A stretch of DNA of 64,000 nucleotides from Pseudomonas jessenii (GTDB lineage Bacteria > Pseudomonadota > Gammaproteobacteria > Pseudomonadales > Pseudomonadaceae). Below the pieces are notes generated by a model. The model saw only the letters and a list, made by a program, of their open reading frames with translations. It was not told the origin of the DNA and ran no database searches. Of this stretch, positions 50,363 to 59,232 are shown piece by piece (the first letter of the stretch is position 1; each line of letters starts with the position of its first letter). Location of the stretch: positions 248,001 through 312,000 of the forward strand of contig NZ_NIWT01000001.1 in the NCBI RefSeq assembly GCF_002236115.1, given 5' to 3'. The translations under genes and the position numbers were made by a program.

Positions 50363-51439
50363 TCAGGCGTTGTTTGACGCTCGCAGCCGATCTGCCGCTT
50401 CAAGCAACAACTGTTCTGTCCCGGCCCAACCGAGGCAACCATCGGTCACCGACACACCGTATTTCAATAACGAACTCAATGGCTGGCAGCCTTCGAACAA
50501 ATGGCTCTCGATCATCATGCCGATCAGCGAACGATCGCCTTGCAGGCGTTGTTCAAGTACATCGTTGAAAACGGCTGGCTGGCGCAACGGGTCTTTGCCG
50601 CTGTTGGCATGACTGCAATCGACCATGATTCGAGCCGGAATCCTGAGCCTGGTCAGGTCGCTGTTCACCTGGGCGATGCTGGCGCTGTCGTAGTTCGGGC
50701 CGCGATGGCCGCCGCGCAGTACCAGGTGCGTGTCCGCATTACCCGGGGTTTGAATGATCGCCGGATGTCCCTGGCTATCGACACCGAAATGGCGATGGGG
50801 ATGGGCGGCGGAGCGCATGGCGTCGCTGGCGACGCCGACACCGCCGTCCGTCCCGTTCTTGAACCCTACCGGCATGCCCAGGCCGCTGGCCATTTCCCGA
50901 TGGATCTGCGACTCCGTGGTCCGGGCGCCAATTGCGACCCAGCTCAACAGATCATCGAAGTAGCCGGCCGCCATCGGTTGCAGCAGTTCAGTGGCAACGG
51001 GCAGACCCAGGCGGAGCATTTCGCGCATCAACTCGCGGGACAGCGTCAGGCCGGCGGCCATGTCATCGCTGCCATCGAGGTGCGGGTCGTAGGCGAGGCC
51101 TTTCCAGCCAACCGTGGTACGGGGTTTTTCGACGTAGGCACGCATCACCAGCAGCATTTCGTCGCTGACTTCGGCGGCGAGGCGGGCAAGGTTGCCAGCG
51201 TATTCGAGGGCTGATTCGGGATCGTGTATCGAGCAGGGGCCGACGATGACCAGCAGGCGGGAATCCTCACCGTTGAGGATCGCGCGAACCGCCTGGCGGT
51301 GGGCGGTGACTTGCCGGGTCAGGGCGTTGCCGAGGGGCAATTGCTGTTTGAGTTGCAATGAGCTGGGCAGGCGCAGGGTCAGCGCTTCATTGGCAGGGCT
51401 CAAGGTGGACAGCGGCAGTGCAGAGACGGACGAGTTCAT
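50363..51439 (-). CDS. 3-deoxy-7-phosphoheptulonate (DAHP) synthase, class I
   Basis: A 358-residue enzyme that condenses PEP and erythrose-4-phosphate in the first step of aromatic amino acid synthesis. Class I AroFGH blocks: IVGPCSIHDPESALEYA, MRAYVEKPRTTVGWKGL, AIGARTTESQIHREMASGL, GFKNGTDG and MVDCSHANSGKD. The ATG at 51439 gives the usual N-terminus; a longer open frame is rejected. About 340 bases upstream lie an aromatic-rich leader peptide gene and then an intrinsic terminator, indicating transcription attenuation. Which amino acid feeds back on the enzyme cannot be told from sequence. Confidence 0.93.
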   Translation of the reverse strand: MNSSVSALPLSTLSPANEALTLRLPSSLQLKQQLPLGNALTRQVTAHRQAVRAILNGEDSRLLVIVGPCSIHDPESALEYAGNLARLAAEVSDEMLLVMRAYVEKPRTTVGWKGLAYDPHLDGSDDMAAGLTLSRELMREMLRLGLPVATELLQPMAAGYFDDLLSWVAIGARTTESQIHREMASGLGMPVGFKNGTDGGVGVASDAMRSAAHPHRHFGVDSQGHPAIIQTPGNADTHLVLRGGHRGPNYDSASIAQVNSDLTRLRIPARIMVDCSHANSGKDPLRQPAVFNDVLEQRLQGDRSLIGMMIESHLFEGCQPLSSLLKYGVSVTDGCLGWAGTEQLLLEAADRLRASNNA

Positions 51440-51690
51440 ATTCAAGGCTTCCTGGGCTGGTGGCGGGTTCGTGCCCGCGCTCTCGGCCCTACTGGGGTGT
51501 TCGACAATTGGCCGGATTGGCTGCGTGTGTGTGCTTGCCACCTGTGGGTGACCGATCGGAGGCGGCAGGCTGTCCCGAGCGGAGGGTGGTAAATCGCCAG
51601 GCGGTAAAACTGTCGTAACGGTAATAAGTGGCGTAGTTCATGTTCTTAATCCTCTGAATGTCTGGTGTGTCGCTAAAAGTGTTGGGGCCG

Positions 51691-51729
51691 AAAAAACAAA
51701 ACCCCCGGTCGGGAGGCCGACCGGGGGTT
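51691..51729 (-). terminator. Attenuator-type terminator before the DAHP synthase gene
   Basis: CCCCCGGTCGG and CCGACCGGGGG form a perfect 11-bp GC-rich stem with a four-base loop. On the minus strand it is followed by GGTTTTGTTTTTT. It lies about 250 bases before the DAHP synthase start and 47 bases after the leader peptide stop, so it must be read through for expression. A competing hairpin (GGCGCCC / GGGTCGCC on the minus strand, about 51736-51765) lies between leader peptide and terminator. Confidence 0.85.
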
Positions 51730-51776
51730 GAGAATTCTCTGGTGGCGACCCGTTTAAAGTGGGCGCCGTGTGGGTA

Positions 51777-51905
51777 TCAGGCGCGCCAGTGGCTAAACCA
51801 ATACCCAAAATAAAAGCTGACCGGAGCACAACCGTCGTTCACCCGGGCAGCCGCAACTGAGCGCGGGGCGCTGGCGGTAACAAGCTGCAAGAGGGCGTTG
51901 AACAT
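51777..51905 (-). CDS. Aromatic-rich leader peptide (42 residues) controlling DAHP synthase
   Basis: A 42-codon reading frame from ATG (51905) to TGA (51777), with a GGAGACAGACC ribosome site. Its C-terminal end reads FYFGYWFSHW: three Phe, two Tyr and two Trp in ten residues, far above chance. An intrinsic terminator follows. Leader peptides with runs of the regulated amino acids, where ribosome stalling prevents termination, are well established for phe and trp operons; here the mixed aromatic content would let the ribosome sense all three products of the pathway. The peptide is too short for usual gene calling. Confidence 0.82.
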   Translation of the reverse strand: MFNALLQLVTASAPRSVAAARVNDGCAPVSFYFGYWFSHWRA

Positions 51906-52089
51906 GGTCTGTCTCCGATGGATGGGTCGAGCTTACTAGAGGCCGGTACGCAGATTCAATCAGAAAATGCTATCGGCCAACGTCGTCCCTTTCTATCGCT
52001 TGAGTACCCCGAAGGATGTGACACACTCTGCGCTTCAATAAAAAACATATCGTCACAAGGACGCACCTGACCCTCGCCGTGGAGCTGGA

Positions 52090-52566
52090 ATGATGGAATG
52101 CCAATGGCGTCCGGCAACACCGGATGACCTGGAATTTGCCCGTGAACTGACCTGTAGGGGCATGCTGCGTTACTACATTGAGCATGACCTGTTGTGGCTG
52201 GACGAAGCGTTTGACGTGGCCTGGGCCGGGCGGGACAACCTTTTGATTGCATGGGGCGACAAAGTGCTGGGTTATGTCAGCCTGAGCCGTGATGCCAGGG
52301 CCTTGTATATCCGTGAATTGCATATCGTCGAAGCGTTTCGTGGGCAGGGCGCTGGATCCTGGGCGATCGATCAGGTACTGGTTCTGGCGCGCCGGGAACG
52401 GCGCCCGGCGTTGCGCCTGACGGTTTTCGAAAACAACCCGGCGCAAGCGTTGTACGAGCGCAAGGGATTGAGGGTGGTGGGCAAGGACGAATGTTTCCTG
52501 AGGATGCAGCTGGATGTCCCCGGCCTGGATCGCTGCAACACGCTTGCGGCAAGCCTTTCAAGATGA
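52090..52566 (+). CDS. GNAT-family N-acetyltransferase
   Basis: A 158-residue acetyltransferase. The acetyl-CoA site reads RELHIVEAFRGQGAGSWAIDQVL (RGQGAG pyrophosphate loop), followed by LRLTVFENNPAQALYERKGLRVVG, typical motifs A and B. The substrate is unknown. A start one codon later is possible. It stands alone between the attenuator-controlled DAHP synthase (divergent) and gacA. Confidence 0.85.
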   Translation: MMECQWRPATPDDLEFARELTCRGMLRYYIEHDLLWLDEAFDVAWAGRDNLLIAWGDKVLGYVSLSRDARALYIRELHIVEAFRGQGAGSWAIDQVLVLARRERRPALRLTVFENNPAQALYERKGLRVVGKDECFLRMQLDVPGLDRCNTLAASLSR

Positions 52567-52663
52567 ATTGAAACTTTTAATCTGACGCTTTCCGCTAGGT
52601 CTGCCAGATGCTTTTTGCTAAGGTGTCTGACAACCCAATAAGACCAAATCGCGAGGTGTCTGC

Positions 52664-53305
52664 TTGATTAGGGTGCTAGTAGTCGATGACCATGATCTCG
52701 TTCGTACAGGCATTACACGAATGCTGGCTGACATCGATGGCCTGCAAGTAGTCGGCCAGGCCGAGTCGGGTGAGGAATCCCTGATCAAGGCGCGCGAGCT
52801 GAAACCCGATGTGGTGTTGATGGACGTCAAGATGCCGGGTATTGGCGGTCTTGAAGCCACTCGAAAATTATTGCGCAGTCATCCGGATATTAAGGTCGTC
52901 GCGGTGACCGTGTGTGAAGAGGACCCGTTTCCTACGCGGCTGTTGCAGGCCGGTGCGGCAGGTTACCTGACCAAGGGGGCAGGTTTGCCGGAAATGGTCC
53001 AGGCCATTCGCCTGGTATTTGCCGGGCAACGCTACATCAGTCCGCAAATTGCCCAGCAATTGGCGATCAAGTCTTTCCAGCCGACCAACGATTCGCCTTT
53101 CGATGCCTTGTCGGAGCGGGAAATCCAGATCGCGCTGATGATCGTCGGCTGCCAGAAAGTACAGATCATTTCCGATAAACTGTGCCCGTCCCCGAAAACC
53201 GTGAACACCTACCGTTACCGCATCTTCGAAAAGCTTTCGATCAGCAGTGATGTCGAGTTGACGCTGTTGGCGGTTCGTCATGGCATGGTCGACGCCAGCC
53301 TCTGA
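52664..53305 (+). CDS. gacA: Response regulator GacA (UvrY family)
   Basis: A 213-residue two-component regulator, target of GacS, that activates the small RNAs that titrate RsmA/CsrA. The receiver domain is intact (VDDHD, phospho-acceptor Asp in [19 protein letters not shown] in YLTKGA). The LuxR-type helix-turn-helix is [19 protein letters not shown]...[20 protein letters not shown]. Residue 175 is Pro (CCG, 53186-53188), where the family has Leu (KLCLSPKTV), a position normally hydrophobic. The start is TTG with ribosome site GCGAGGTG; TTG is known for gacA in fluorescent pseudomonads. Two bases separate its stop from uvrC, the classic gacA-uvrC arrangement. Confidence 0.96.
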   Translation: MIRVLVVDDHDLVRTGITRMLADIDGLQVVGQAESGEESLIKARELKPDVVLMDVKMPGIGGLEATRKLLRSHPDIKVVAVTVCEEDPFPTRLLQAGAAGYLTKGAGLPEMVQAIRLVFAGQRYISPQIAQQLAIKSFQPTNDSPFDALSEREIQIALMIVGCQKVQIISDKLCPSPKTVNTYRYRIFEKLSISSDVELTLLAVRHGMVDASL

Positions 53306-53307
53306 AA

Positions 53308-55131
53308 ATGAACGACACCTTTGATCCGAGCGCCTTTCTGTCGACCGTTAGCGGGCGCCCTGGTGTGTACCGCATGTTCGACAGCGAAGCGCGGTTGCTC
53401 TACGTCGGCAAGGCGAAGAACCTCAAGAATCGCCTGTCGAGCTACTTTCGCAAGACCGGGCTTGCCCCCAAGACCGCCGCGCTGGTGGCGCGTATCGCCC
53501 AGGTCGAGACGACGATCACCGCCAACGAAACCGAAGCCTTGCTGCTTGAGCAGACGCTGATCAAGGAATGGCGCCCGCCCTATAACATCCTGCTGCGCGA
53601 CGATAAATCCTACCCCTACGTCTTTCTCTCCGACGGAGAGTTTCCGCGCCTGAGCATTCATCGCGGCGCGAAAAAGGCCAAGGGCAAGTATTTCGGGCCT
53701 TATCCGAGTGCCGGCGCGATCCGCGAAAGCCTGAGCCTGCTGCAAAAGACGTTTTTCGTTCGGCAATGCGAAGACAGTTACTACAAGAACCGCACGCGCC
53801 CTTGCCTGCAATACCAGATCAAACGCTGCAAGGCGCCCTGTGTCGGGCTGGTGGAGCCGCAGGTGTACGCCGAGGATGTCCGCCATTCGGTGATGTTTCT
53901 TGAAGGGCGCAGCAATGCACTGACTGACGAGTTGTCCGCCGGGATGGAAGAGGCGGCGATCAATCTCGAATTCGAACGAGCAGCCGAGTTGCGGGACCAG
54001 ATTGCGTTACTGCGCCGGGTCCAGGATCAACAGAGCATGGAGGGCGGGACCGGGGACGTCGATGTGATTGCCGCCTTCGTCAACCCGGGCGGCGCCTGTG
54101 TTCACTTGATCAGCGTGCGGGGCGGGCGGGTACTGGGAAGCAAGAACTTTTTCCCTCAAGTCGGTATTGAAGAAGACGTTTCCGAAGTCATGGCCGCATT
54201 TCTAGGCCAGTACTTCATCAGCAGTCCTGAACGCGACTTGCCAAGCGAACTGATCGTCAATGTGGTCCACGATGACTTTCCCACGCTGATCGCCGCCATC
54301 GACGAGTTGCGCGGTCGTGAACTGACCATCAGCCATCGCGTGCGGGGCACGCGGGCGCGCTGGCAGCAATTGGCGGTGACCAATGCCGAGCAGGCACTGA
54401 GTGCGCGCCTGGCGAATCGTCAGCACATTACGGCGCGCTTCGATGCACTGGCCGAGGTGCTGAAGCTGGATGAACCTCCACAGCGCCTTGAGTGCTACGA
54501 CATCAGTCACTCCAGCGGCGAGGCGACGGTGGCGTCCTGCGTGGTCTTCGGTCCCGAAGGTCCGATCAAGGCCGATTACCGCCGGTACAACATTGAGGGC
54601 GTTACGGCCGGCGATGATTACGCGGCGATGCATCAGGCGCTGACCCGACGCTTCAGCAAACTGAAGGACGGGGAGGGCAAGCTGCCGGATATCCTGCTGG
54701 TGGACGGCGGTAAAGGTCAGTTGTCCATGGCCCGTGACGTGCTCGATGAACTGGCCGTGCCTGACCTGATTCTGCTGGGCGTGGCAAAAGGTGCGACGCG
54801 CAAGGCCGGTTTCGAAACCCTGTACCTGAACGACGCTGCACATGAGTTCACCTTGCGCGGGGATTCGCCCGCGCTGCACCTGATCCAGCAGATTCGCGAC
54901 GAAGCCCACCGGTTTGCCATTACCGGGCACCGCGCCCGACGTGGAAAAACCCGTCGGACGTCTACACTGGAAGGCGTCGCCGGCGTCGGACCCACACGTC
55001 GGCGTGATTTGTTGAAACATTTTGGTGGATTGCAGGAGCTGTCTCGTGCAAGCATCGAAGAAATTGCCAAAGCCCCCGGGATCAGTAAAAAGCTCGCAGA
55101 GTTGATTTATGCAAATCTGCACAGCGAGTAG
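53308..55131 (+). CDS. uvrC: Excinuclease ABC subunit C
   Basis: A 607-residue nuclease that makes both cuts in nucleotide excision repair. In order: GIY-YIG domain (PGVYRMFD...[18 protein letters not shown]), the cysteine-containing linker ([14 protein letters not shown]), a UVR motif near residues 200-235, the RNase H-like endonuclease domain ([24 protein letters not shown]), and C-terminal helix-hairpin-helix motifs ([21 protein letters not shown]). Length is normal. It is co-transcribed with gacA and pgsA. Confidence 0.97.
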   Translation: MNDTFDPSAFLSTVSGRPGVYRMFDSEARLLYVGKAKNLKNRLSSYFRKTGLAPKTAALVARIAQVETTITANETEALLLEQTLIKEWRPPYNILLRDDKSYPYVFLSDGEFPRLSIHRGAKKAKGKYFGPYPSAGAIRESLSLLQKTFFVRQCEDSYYKNRTRPCLQYQIKRCKAPCVGLVEPQVYAEDVRHSVMFLEGRSNALTDELSAGMEEAAINLEFERAAELRDQIALLRRVQDQQSMEGGTGDVDVIAAFVNPGGACVHLISVRGGRVLGSKNFFPQVGIEEDVSEVMAAFLGQYFISSPERDLPSELIVNVVHDDFPTLIAAIDELRGRELTISHRVRGTRARWQQLAVTNAEQALSARLANRQHITARFDALAEVLKLDEPPQRLECYDISHSSGEATVASCVVFGPEGPIKADYRRYNIEGVTAGDDYAAMHQALTRRFSKLKDGEGKLPDILLVDGGKGQLSMARDVLDELAVPDLILLGVAKGATRKAGFETLYLNDAAHEFTLRGDSPALHLIQQIRDEAHRFAITGHRARRGKTRRTSTLEGVAGVGPTRRRDLLKHFGGLQELSRASIEEIAKAPGISKKLAELIYANLHSE

Positions 55132-55163
55132 AATGCCCCCTCACCTCGCAGCCAGTTGTGCCG

Positions 55164-55724
55164 ATGAATATCCCTAATCTGATTACCGTTCTACGCGTTC
55201 TGCTCATACCGATCTTCATTTTGCTGTTCTACCTGCCTTACCAGTGGAGCTACATGGCCTCCGCTTCGGTCTTCGCATTTGCTGCCGCGACCGACTGGCT
55301 GGACGGGTATCTGGCCCGCCGGCTGGAACAAAGCACACCGTTCGGGGCTTTCCTCGATCCGGTTGCTGACAAGCTGATGGTTGCGGTTGCATTGGTCCTG
55401 TTGGTGCAGGAACACGGAAACCTGTGGCTCACGCTGCCGGCTGCCGTGATCATCGGTCGCGAGATTGTCGTCTCGGCACTGCGCGAGTGGATGGCCGAAC
55501 TGGGCGCTCGTGCCCACGTCGCCGTATCGAACCTGGGCAAATGGAAAACCGCCGCGCAAATGTTGGCGCTGGTGATCCTGCTGGCCAATTCCAAGGATTT
55601 CAGTTTCTGGGTCTTGCTGGGCTACACCTTGCTGATGGTGTCGGCTGGCCTGACTTTGTGGTCGATGGTCCAGTACCTGCGGGCTGCCTGGCCACATCTG
55701 AAGACCGACGTTGAAAAGAAATAA
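55164..55724 (+). CDS. pgsA: CDP-diacylglycerol-glycerol-3-phosphate 3-phosphatidyltransferase
   Basis: A 186-residue inner membrane enzyme making phosphatidylglycerol phosphate. The CDP-alcohol phosphotransferase motif D-G-x2-A-R-x8-G-x3-D-x3-D is complete ([20 protein letters not shown] then DPVADK). About four membrane helices. The ATG at 55164 ([11 protein letters not shown]) is chosen over a GTG two codons earlier because it matches the usual family start. It follows uvrC by 32 bases and precedes three tRNA genes. Confidence 0.95.
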   Translation: MNIPNLITVLRVLLIPIFILLFYLPYQWSYMASASVFAFAAATDWLDGYLARRLEQSTPFGAFLDPVADKLMVAVALVLLVQEHGNLWLTLPAAVIIGREIVVSALREWMAELGARAHVAVSNLGKWKTAAQMLALVILLANSKDFSFWVLLGYTLLMVSAGLTLWSMVQYLRAAWPHLKTDVEKK

Positions 55725-55744
55725 AACTTTTTTGAATCAAAGGG

Positions 55745-55772
55745 TTGACGGGGCTTCTGGATTCTATAGAAT
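55745..55772 (+). promoter_or_regulatory. Sigma-70 promoter of the tRNA genes
   Basis: TTGACG (-35) and TAGAAT (-10) with a 16-base spacer, 15 bases before the tRNA-Gly gene. The GC-rich stretch after the -10 (GCGCC) fits a stringent discriminator. Confidence 0.7.
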
Positions 55773-55787
55773 GCGCCACACCAAGAC

Positions 55788-55863
<76 letters not shown>

Positions 55864-55909
55864 AGTTTGTACGCATTTGATGTCGCGCTACTGACAACAA
55901 ATGTTTTGA

Positions 55910-55983
55910 GGCCGAGTAGCAAAATGGTTATGCAGCGGATTGCAAATCCGCCTACGCCGGTTCGATTCCGACCTCGGCCTCCA
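55910..55983 (+). tRNA. tRNA-Cys (GCA)
   Basis: A 74-base cloverleaf with acceptor GGCCGAG/CTCGGCC, anticodon stem GCGGA/TCCGC around ATTGCAAA (anticodon GCA), T-loop GGTTCGATTCC, discriminator T and CCA encoded. Confidence 0.98.
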
Positions 55984-55992
55984 CTAATAAAC

Positions 55993-56028
55993 AAGCTCCG
56001 TAGATCTATGATTTACGGAGCTTTTTTA
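55993..56028 (+). terminator. Rho-independent terminator after tRNA-Cys
   Basis: AGCTCCGTA and TACGGAGCT form a 9-bp stem followed by TTTTTTATTT. Confidence 0.9.
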
Positions 56029-56178
56029 TTTGCAGTAGCCTGCAAGATTTAGTCTTGAAAAGGGTATTTGCGAACTTGCTTCACTGGGGCGGGATGTATA
56101 TATTTCCACCTCTGCTGCACAAGCGTCAGAACTGCCAGATCGTTATTTGGCAAAAGCTTGACGCTTCACCGCGCTACC

Positions 56179-56265
56179 GCCCGAATGGCGAAACTGGTAG
56201 ACGCATGGGACTTAAAATCCCCCGCTCGTAAGGGCGTGCCGGTTCGATTCCGGCTTCGGGCACCA
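56179..56265 (+). tRNA. tRNA-Leu (TAA)
   Basis: An 87-base class II tRNA: acceptor GCCCGAA/TTCGGGC, anticodon stem GGGA/TCCC with TAA anticodon (GGGACTTAAAATCCC), a long variable arm (CCGCTCGTAAGGGCG), T-loop GGTTCGATTCC and encoded CCA. A prophage begins immediately after it, so its 3' end is the probable attachment site. Confidence 0.97.
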
Positions 56266-56272
56266 TATATAT

Positions 56273-56307
56273 CAAGGGTTTGCGAGCGAAAGCTGAGCAA
56301 ACCCTTG
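56273..56307. terminator. Hairpin after tRNA-Leu
   Basis: CAAGGGTTTGC and GCAAACCCTTG form a perfect 11-bp stem, followed by TTCGTTTC. It probably ends the tRNA-Leu transcript and may also be part of the attachment region. Confidence 0.7.
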
Positions 56308-56313
56308 TTCGTT

Positions 56314-56346
56314 TCTGGTCCGCAATTATTGATCTGGTCCGCAATT
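56314..56346. repeat. Direct repeat TCTGGTCCGCAATT, two copies
   Basis: Identical 14-base copies at 56314-56327 and 56333-56346, 19 bases apart (two helix turns), between the tRNA and the end of the integrase gene. They may be integrase arm-type sites. Confidence 0.55.
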
Positions 56347-57377
56347 CACTTCGTTGGAGTGACCTTTTTTCCCTTTCGATTGCGGATGTACTGCTCGGTC
56401 ATTACGACGGTCGTATGCCCAAGTTGATCTCTGGCCTGCAAAATATCGCCGCTTGACTCCGCCTTGTCCGTGCCGGCTTTAGCGCGCAAATCGCGCATCT
56501 GGAACTCGGATTTTGCAACCCCGGCTGCTTCTCTGGCCAAGTCAAACCTTCCCCGCAACATCGCCACCGACATTGGTGTGCCATCCTCGGTAACGATCAG
56601 CCGCGTTGAGCGGACATTGTGTTCTGACTTTCGGGACATGATTCGATCAACCAAAACCTTCAGCTCCCCAGTGATTTCGATTCGGCGCTTGGCGTTTGTC
56701 TTGCCCTGCAGCACCCATATCTGACCCTCTCGGACGTCGCGCTCATCCATCAATCGAGTGTCGGTCACCCGTTGGCCAGTCAAATAGGCAAGGTCCATCG
56801 CATCCCGTAGGCCGGCGTCCGCTTTCTCGTACACGCGCTTGAACAGTGCGTCCTCGATGTAGATGTCCCGCCCCGTCTCCTTGTTTCCCTTGATTCCTGC
56901 GCAAGGGTTGGCGAGCGCGGTATAGCCGATATCCCGGGCGAAGTTCCAGATTGCACTGAGCAGGGCCTTCTCCCTGTTGGCGCGCACCGGCGCGGCCTTG
57001 CGCCAGGTCAGGTATTGGCGGACGTGCAGGGGCTGGATTGTTTCGAGCGGGGCCGGCGGGTCGTCGAAGAATGACATCAGGTTTTTCAACTCCCTGACGT
57101 TGTCCTTTTGCGTTGCTGGTTTTTTTGATGGCACCACGTCAATCAAATACTTCTCGGCCACGTAACGGAAGGTGATCACCTTGGCCACCAGGTCGGTGGC
57201 GGTGCGATCACGCTCGAGTTTCGCGTACTCCATGATCGCCAGACCGTAATCGCTGCCCAGCGGAATTTCTTTGCGGTCCTTGCCGCCGGTGTCGTAGTAG
57301 TAGAAAACCCGGCCGCTGGCTTTCTTGCGCTCTCTCAGCCGGGCGATTGATCCGGGTTTGCTTGGTCGTCGTCCCAT
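56346..57377 (-). CDS. int: Phage integrase, tyrosine recombinase
   Basis: A 343-residue site-specific recombinase. The N-terminal arm-binding region is basic (GRRPSKPGSIARLRERKKASGRVFYYYD), then the core-binding and catalytic domains follow. Catalytic residues: Arg203 in LTGQRVTDTR, the lysine of GKTNAKRR, Arg in MRDLRAKAGTD (in place of the usual HxxR His), His of LGHTT and Tyr330 in EQYIRN. The start at 57377 follows the stop of the neighbouring small gene by one base (TGACATG). It faces tRNA-Leu, the presumed target. Confidence 0.95.
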   Translation of the reverse strand: MGRRPSKPGSIARLRERKKASGRVFYYYDTGGKDRKEIPLGSDYGLAIMEYAKLERDRTATDLVAKVITFRYVAEKYLIDVVPSKKPATQKDNVRELKNLMSFFDDPPAPLETIQPLHVRQYLTWRKAAPVRANREKALLSAIWNFARDIGYTALANPCAGIKGNKETGRDIYIEDALFKRVYEKADAGLRDAMDLAYLTGQRVTDTRLMDERDVREGQIWVLQGKTNAKRRIEITGELKVLVDRIMSRKSEHNVRSTRLIVTEDGTPMSVAMLRGRFDLAREAAGVAKSEFQMRDLRAKAGTDKAESSGDILQARDQLGHTTVVMTEQYIRNRKGKKVTPTK

Positions 57378-57378
57378 G

Positions 57379-57585
57379 TCAGCTAGCCTTGCGTGGTGTC
57401 CATGCGGGTTTCTCTGGCTCAAACATACCGACCGCGGTCACGGCCATCGCCGTGACGCTTGGCCAGCCATTCACCTTGATGGTGTGCCTGATGCCGTTCT
57501 TCTTCAGGTTGAGGATCTGGCCTGCCTTGGTCCGCGCGCCGGTAAGCTCGCAAACCTCCTCGTGGGATAGAAACTGGATGCTCAT
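57379..57585 (-). CDS. DUF4224 phage protein (possible excisionase)
   Basis: A 68-residue protein (MSIQFLSHEEVCELTGARTKAG...) matching DUF4224, small proteins found next to phage integrases. The GARTKAGQILNLKKNGIRHT segment could form a DNA-binding helix pair. The ATG at 57585 has GGAGACGCTC before it. Translation is coupled to int. An excisionase role is inferred from position only. Confidence 0.8.
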   Translation of the reverse strand: MSIQFLSHEEVCELTGARTKAGQILNLKKNGIRHTIKVNGWPSVTAMAVTAVGMFEPEKPAWTPRKAS

Positions 57586-57685
57586 GAGCGTCTCCATGCC
57601 GCGGATGGCGGTGGAAGGTGGGTGAGTGGAGGTGGCAGTTCGTTTGCTGAAGGCGCCAAGTCGGCGACTGTTGCGCTGATGCTAA

Positions 57686-57874
57686 TCAGCGACTTGCGGA
57701 TCTAGGTGAAACTGGGTGGATTACCGCCACGTCCGGCTCTCGATAGGCTCGGGCAATGCCGGTGCTGGCGCCACCGCCACCGGCGAACAGGTCCACTACC
57801 AATTCTTTTTCAAACGGCAGGCCTATACTTGGTTGTCCATAGATGAACTGGGATAACTTCTGTTGTGCGGACAT
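57686..57874 (-). pseudogene. N-terminal remnant of a phage DNA cytosine-5 methyltransferase
   Basis: 62 residues remain. LVVDLFAGGGGASTGIARAY is motif I of C5-cytosine methyltransferases (SAM binding, DLFAGGGG), preceded by SQFIYGQPSIGLPFEKE, a phage-type N-terminus. After about 50 residues the similarity ends at a stop and no catalytic PCQ motif follows in any frame nearby. The gene has lost most of its length by deletion. Confidence 0.7.
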
Positions 57875-57927
57875 AGAGGGTCCTCGCTGTTATATTCGAT
57901 GTGATTTCTTGAAAGGGAGATTCGTAA

Positions 57928-58281
57928 ATGGGGGTATTCAGCGATGCACAGGCACAGCTCTCAGAATTGTTCGGAGTGGCCCGGCCACTAGTAAGTGGAA
58001 ATGGAGTTCGATTCAGGTCAGGATCGACAGGATTAGTCACCCTTTACTCTCGCAACCTTGCTTCAGGAAATTTGGCAGAGATTGCGTTCAAGGTTAAAAA
58101 TCTTGCCGCTAAAGCGGGGCAGTCAGAAGACTCAATGGCTTCACTTATTGAAAGGCTGCGTCTTGAAACCGGCCAAGCCGTAAGCATCAATACTAATTAC
58201 AAATGGCCGAGAATCGGGCTATCGAAGAAAGAGCATGTGGATATCGTGATCTCTGCGATTTCTTCGATCCTCCACAAATAA
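57928..58281 (+). CDS. Unknown prophage protein (117 residues)
   Basis: A plus-strand gene with a strong GAAAGGGAG ribosome site before ATG. No signal peptide or membrane helix. The middle is helical (NLAEIAFKVKNLAAKAGQSEDSMASLIERLRLETG). It lies between integrase and the immunity region, against the direction of the surrounding phage genes, as accessory (moron) genes often do. Function unknown. Confidence 0.65.
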   Translation: MGVFSDAQAQLSELFGVARPLVSGNGVRFRSGSTGLVTLYSRNLASGNLAEIAFKVKNLAAKAGQSEDSMASLIERLRLETGQAVSINTNYKWPRIGLSKKEHVDIVISAISSILHK

Positions 58282-58374
58282 CACTAAAGGGCTAGGCGCT
58301 TCGCCGGCTGGCGTGATTCGTTGAAGTGGGGTATTGGTGTTCGGCCCGGCATGGAGCCGGAATAAGGTGATGCA

Positions 58375-58872
58375 ATGCAGAAAGAGCTAGGTCTTGCCGG
58401 TCGTTGCGGGTTTGCGCTTCTTGCTGTGGCGGTTGTCGCGCTTCCGATCGCGCTTTTTGCGAAGGCAATCGAGATAGAGGCATTCAGCGCGGTTGCCGTT
58501 GTCTGGTTGCTGGTTTCTGCAGTAATGATCTTGGGCGATAGCATTACCGAGATCACGCTCTGGAAGGCATCAATAAAGAGAGACGTTCAAGCAGTTCGTG
58601 ACGCTAGATCTGAAGTAGAAAGCCTGCGGGACCAATTGCGAGCTATAGCTAGAGCATCGGCTGAAAATTCGTACATTCTTGCCTCAACTGGGATGCTCGC
58701 CATTGGCGGGGATAGCAAGGCAGGGAATCGACTCGAGGCAAATCTTGAGGTTCTTGGTAGGTTTGTTGAGCCGGATAAAACTGACGAAAATAACTGGTGG
58801 AAGGATGTGGCTTCGGTGTTCGCTCACCGGCCAGGTAATACCGATCCTGCTTCTGAGCGCCCAGGGCAATAG
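58375..58872 (+). CDS. Small prophage membrane protein with coiled coil
   Basis: A 165-residue protein with two membrane helices in the first 60 residues (CGFALLAVAVVALPIALFAKA and a second ending ILGD), then a cytoplasmic helical stretch of heptads (ASIKRDVQAVRDARSEVES) and a polar tail. It has its own orientation, opposite to int. The layout (two helices plus coiled coil) suits a superinfection-exclusion or envelope-acting lysogeny gene, but this is inference. Confidence 0.65.
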   Translation: MQKELGLAGRCGFALLAVAVVALPIALFAKAIEIEAFSAVAVVWLLVSAVMILGDSITEITLWKASIKRDVQAVRDARSEVESLRDQLRAIARASAENSYILASTGMLAIGGDSKAGNRLEANLEVLGRFVEPDKTDENNWWKDVASVFAHRPGNTDPASERPGQ

Positions 58873-59113
58873 GCCAGGGTAGGTCAAACGAAGATATCGA
58901 GCTGAGCGGCTTGGCACTCGCTCCGTCCGTGAGGCAGCCGCGCAAGCTCTTGCCTGACCGCCGCCACTCGCCAGTTTGGTGACCATGCTCGGTATCGATG
59001 ATTACCGTTGAACAGTCTGGCCGGCGAATCGTGCGTTCGCTGCGCGGGCCTCGCTCAACGGCGTAGCCAAGTCGCCGCCATAGCCCGTTGGGGCTTTCGA
59101 ATTGAGGGGGCAC
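58649..59113 (-). CDS. Possible prophage hypothetical protein (start half more credible)
   Basis: An open frame from GTG with a good ribosome site (TGGAGATAACT before GTG). The first 80 residues (FESPNGLWRRLGYAVERGPRSE...VIIDTEHGHQTGEWRRSG) look like ordered coding sequence, but the last 70 overlap the membrane-protein gene on the other strand and look like shadow sequence. It may be a gene truncated at its 3' end. Low certainty. Confidence 0.35.
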   Translation of the reverse strand: MPPQFESPNGLWRRLGYAVERGPRSERTIRRPDCSTVIIDTEHGHQTGEWRRSGKSLRGCLTDGASAKPLSSISSFDLPWPIALGAQKQDRYYLAGERTPKPHPSTSYFRQFYPAQQTYQEPQDLPRVDSLPCYPRQWRASQLRQECTNFQPML

Positions 59114-59232
59114 AGTTATCTCCAGTCAGGCGCCGCCCTCCGTGACTGGATGCGACGGGTTGTAGTGGTACTTTTGTTGTGGGTGAGTTATTAATCTTTC
59201 AGGTCGGCTTGGAGTCGGTTCTAGGAGATGAA

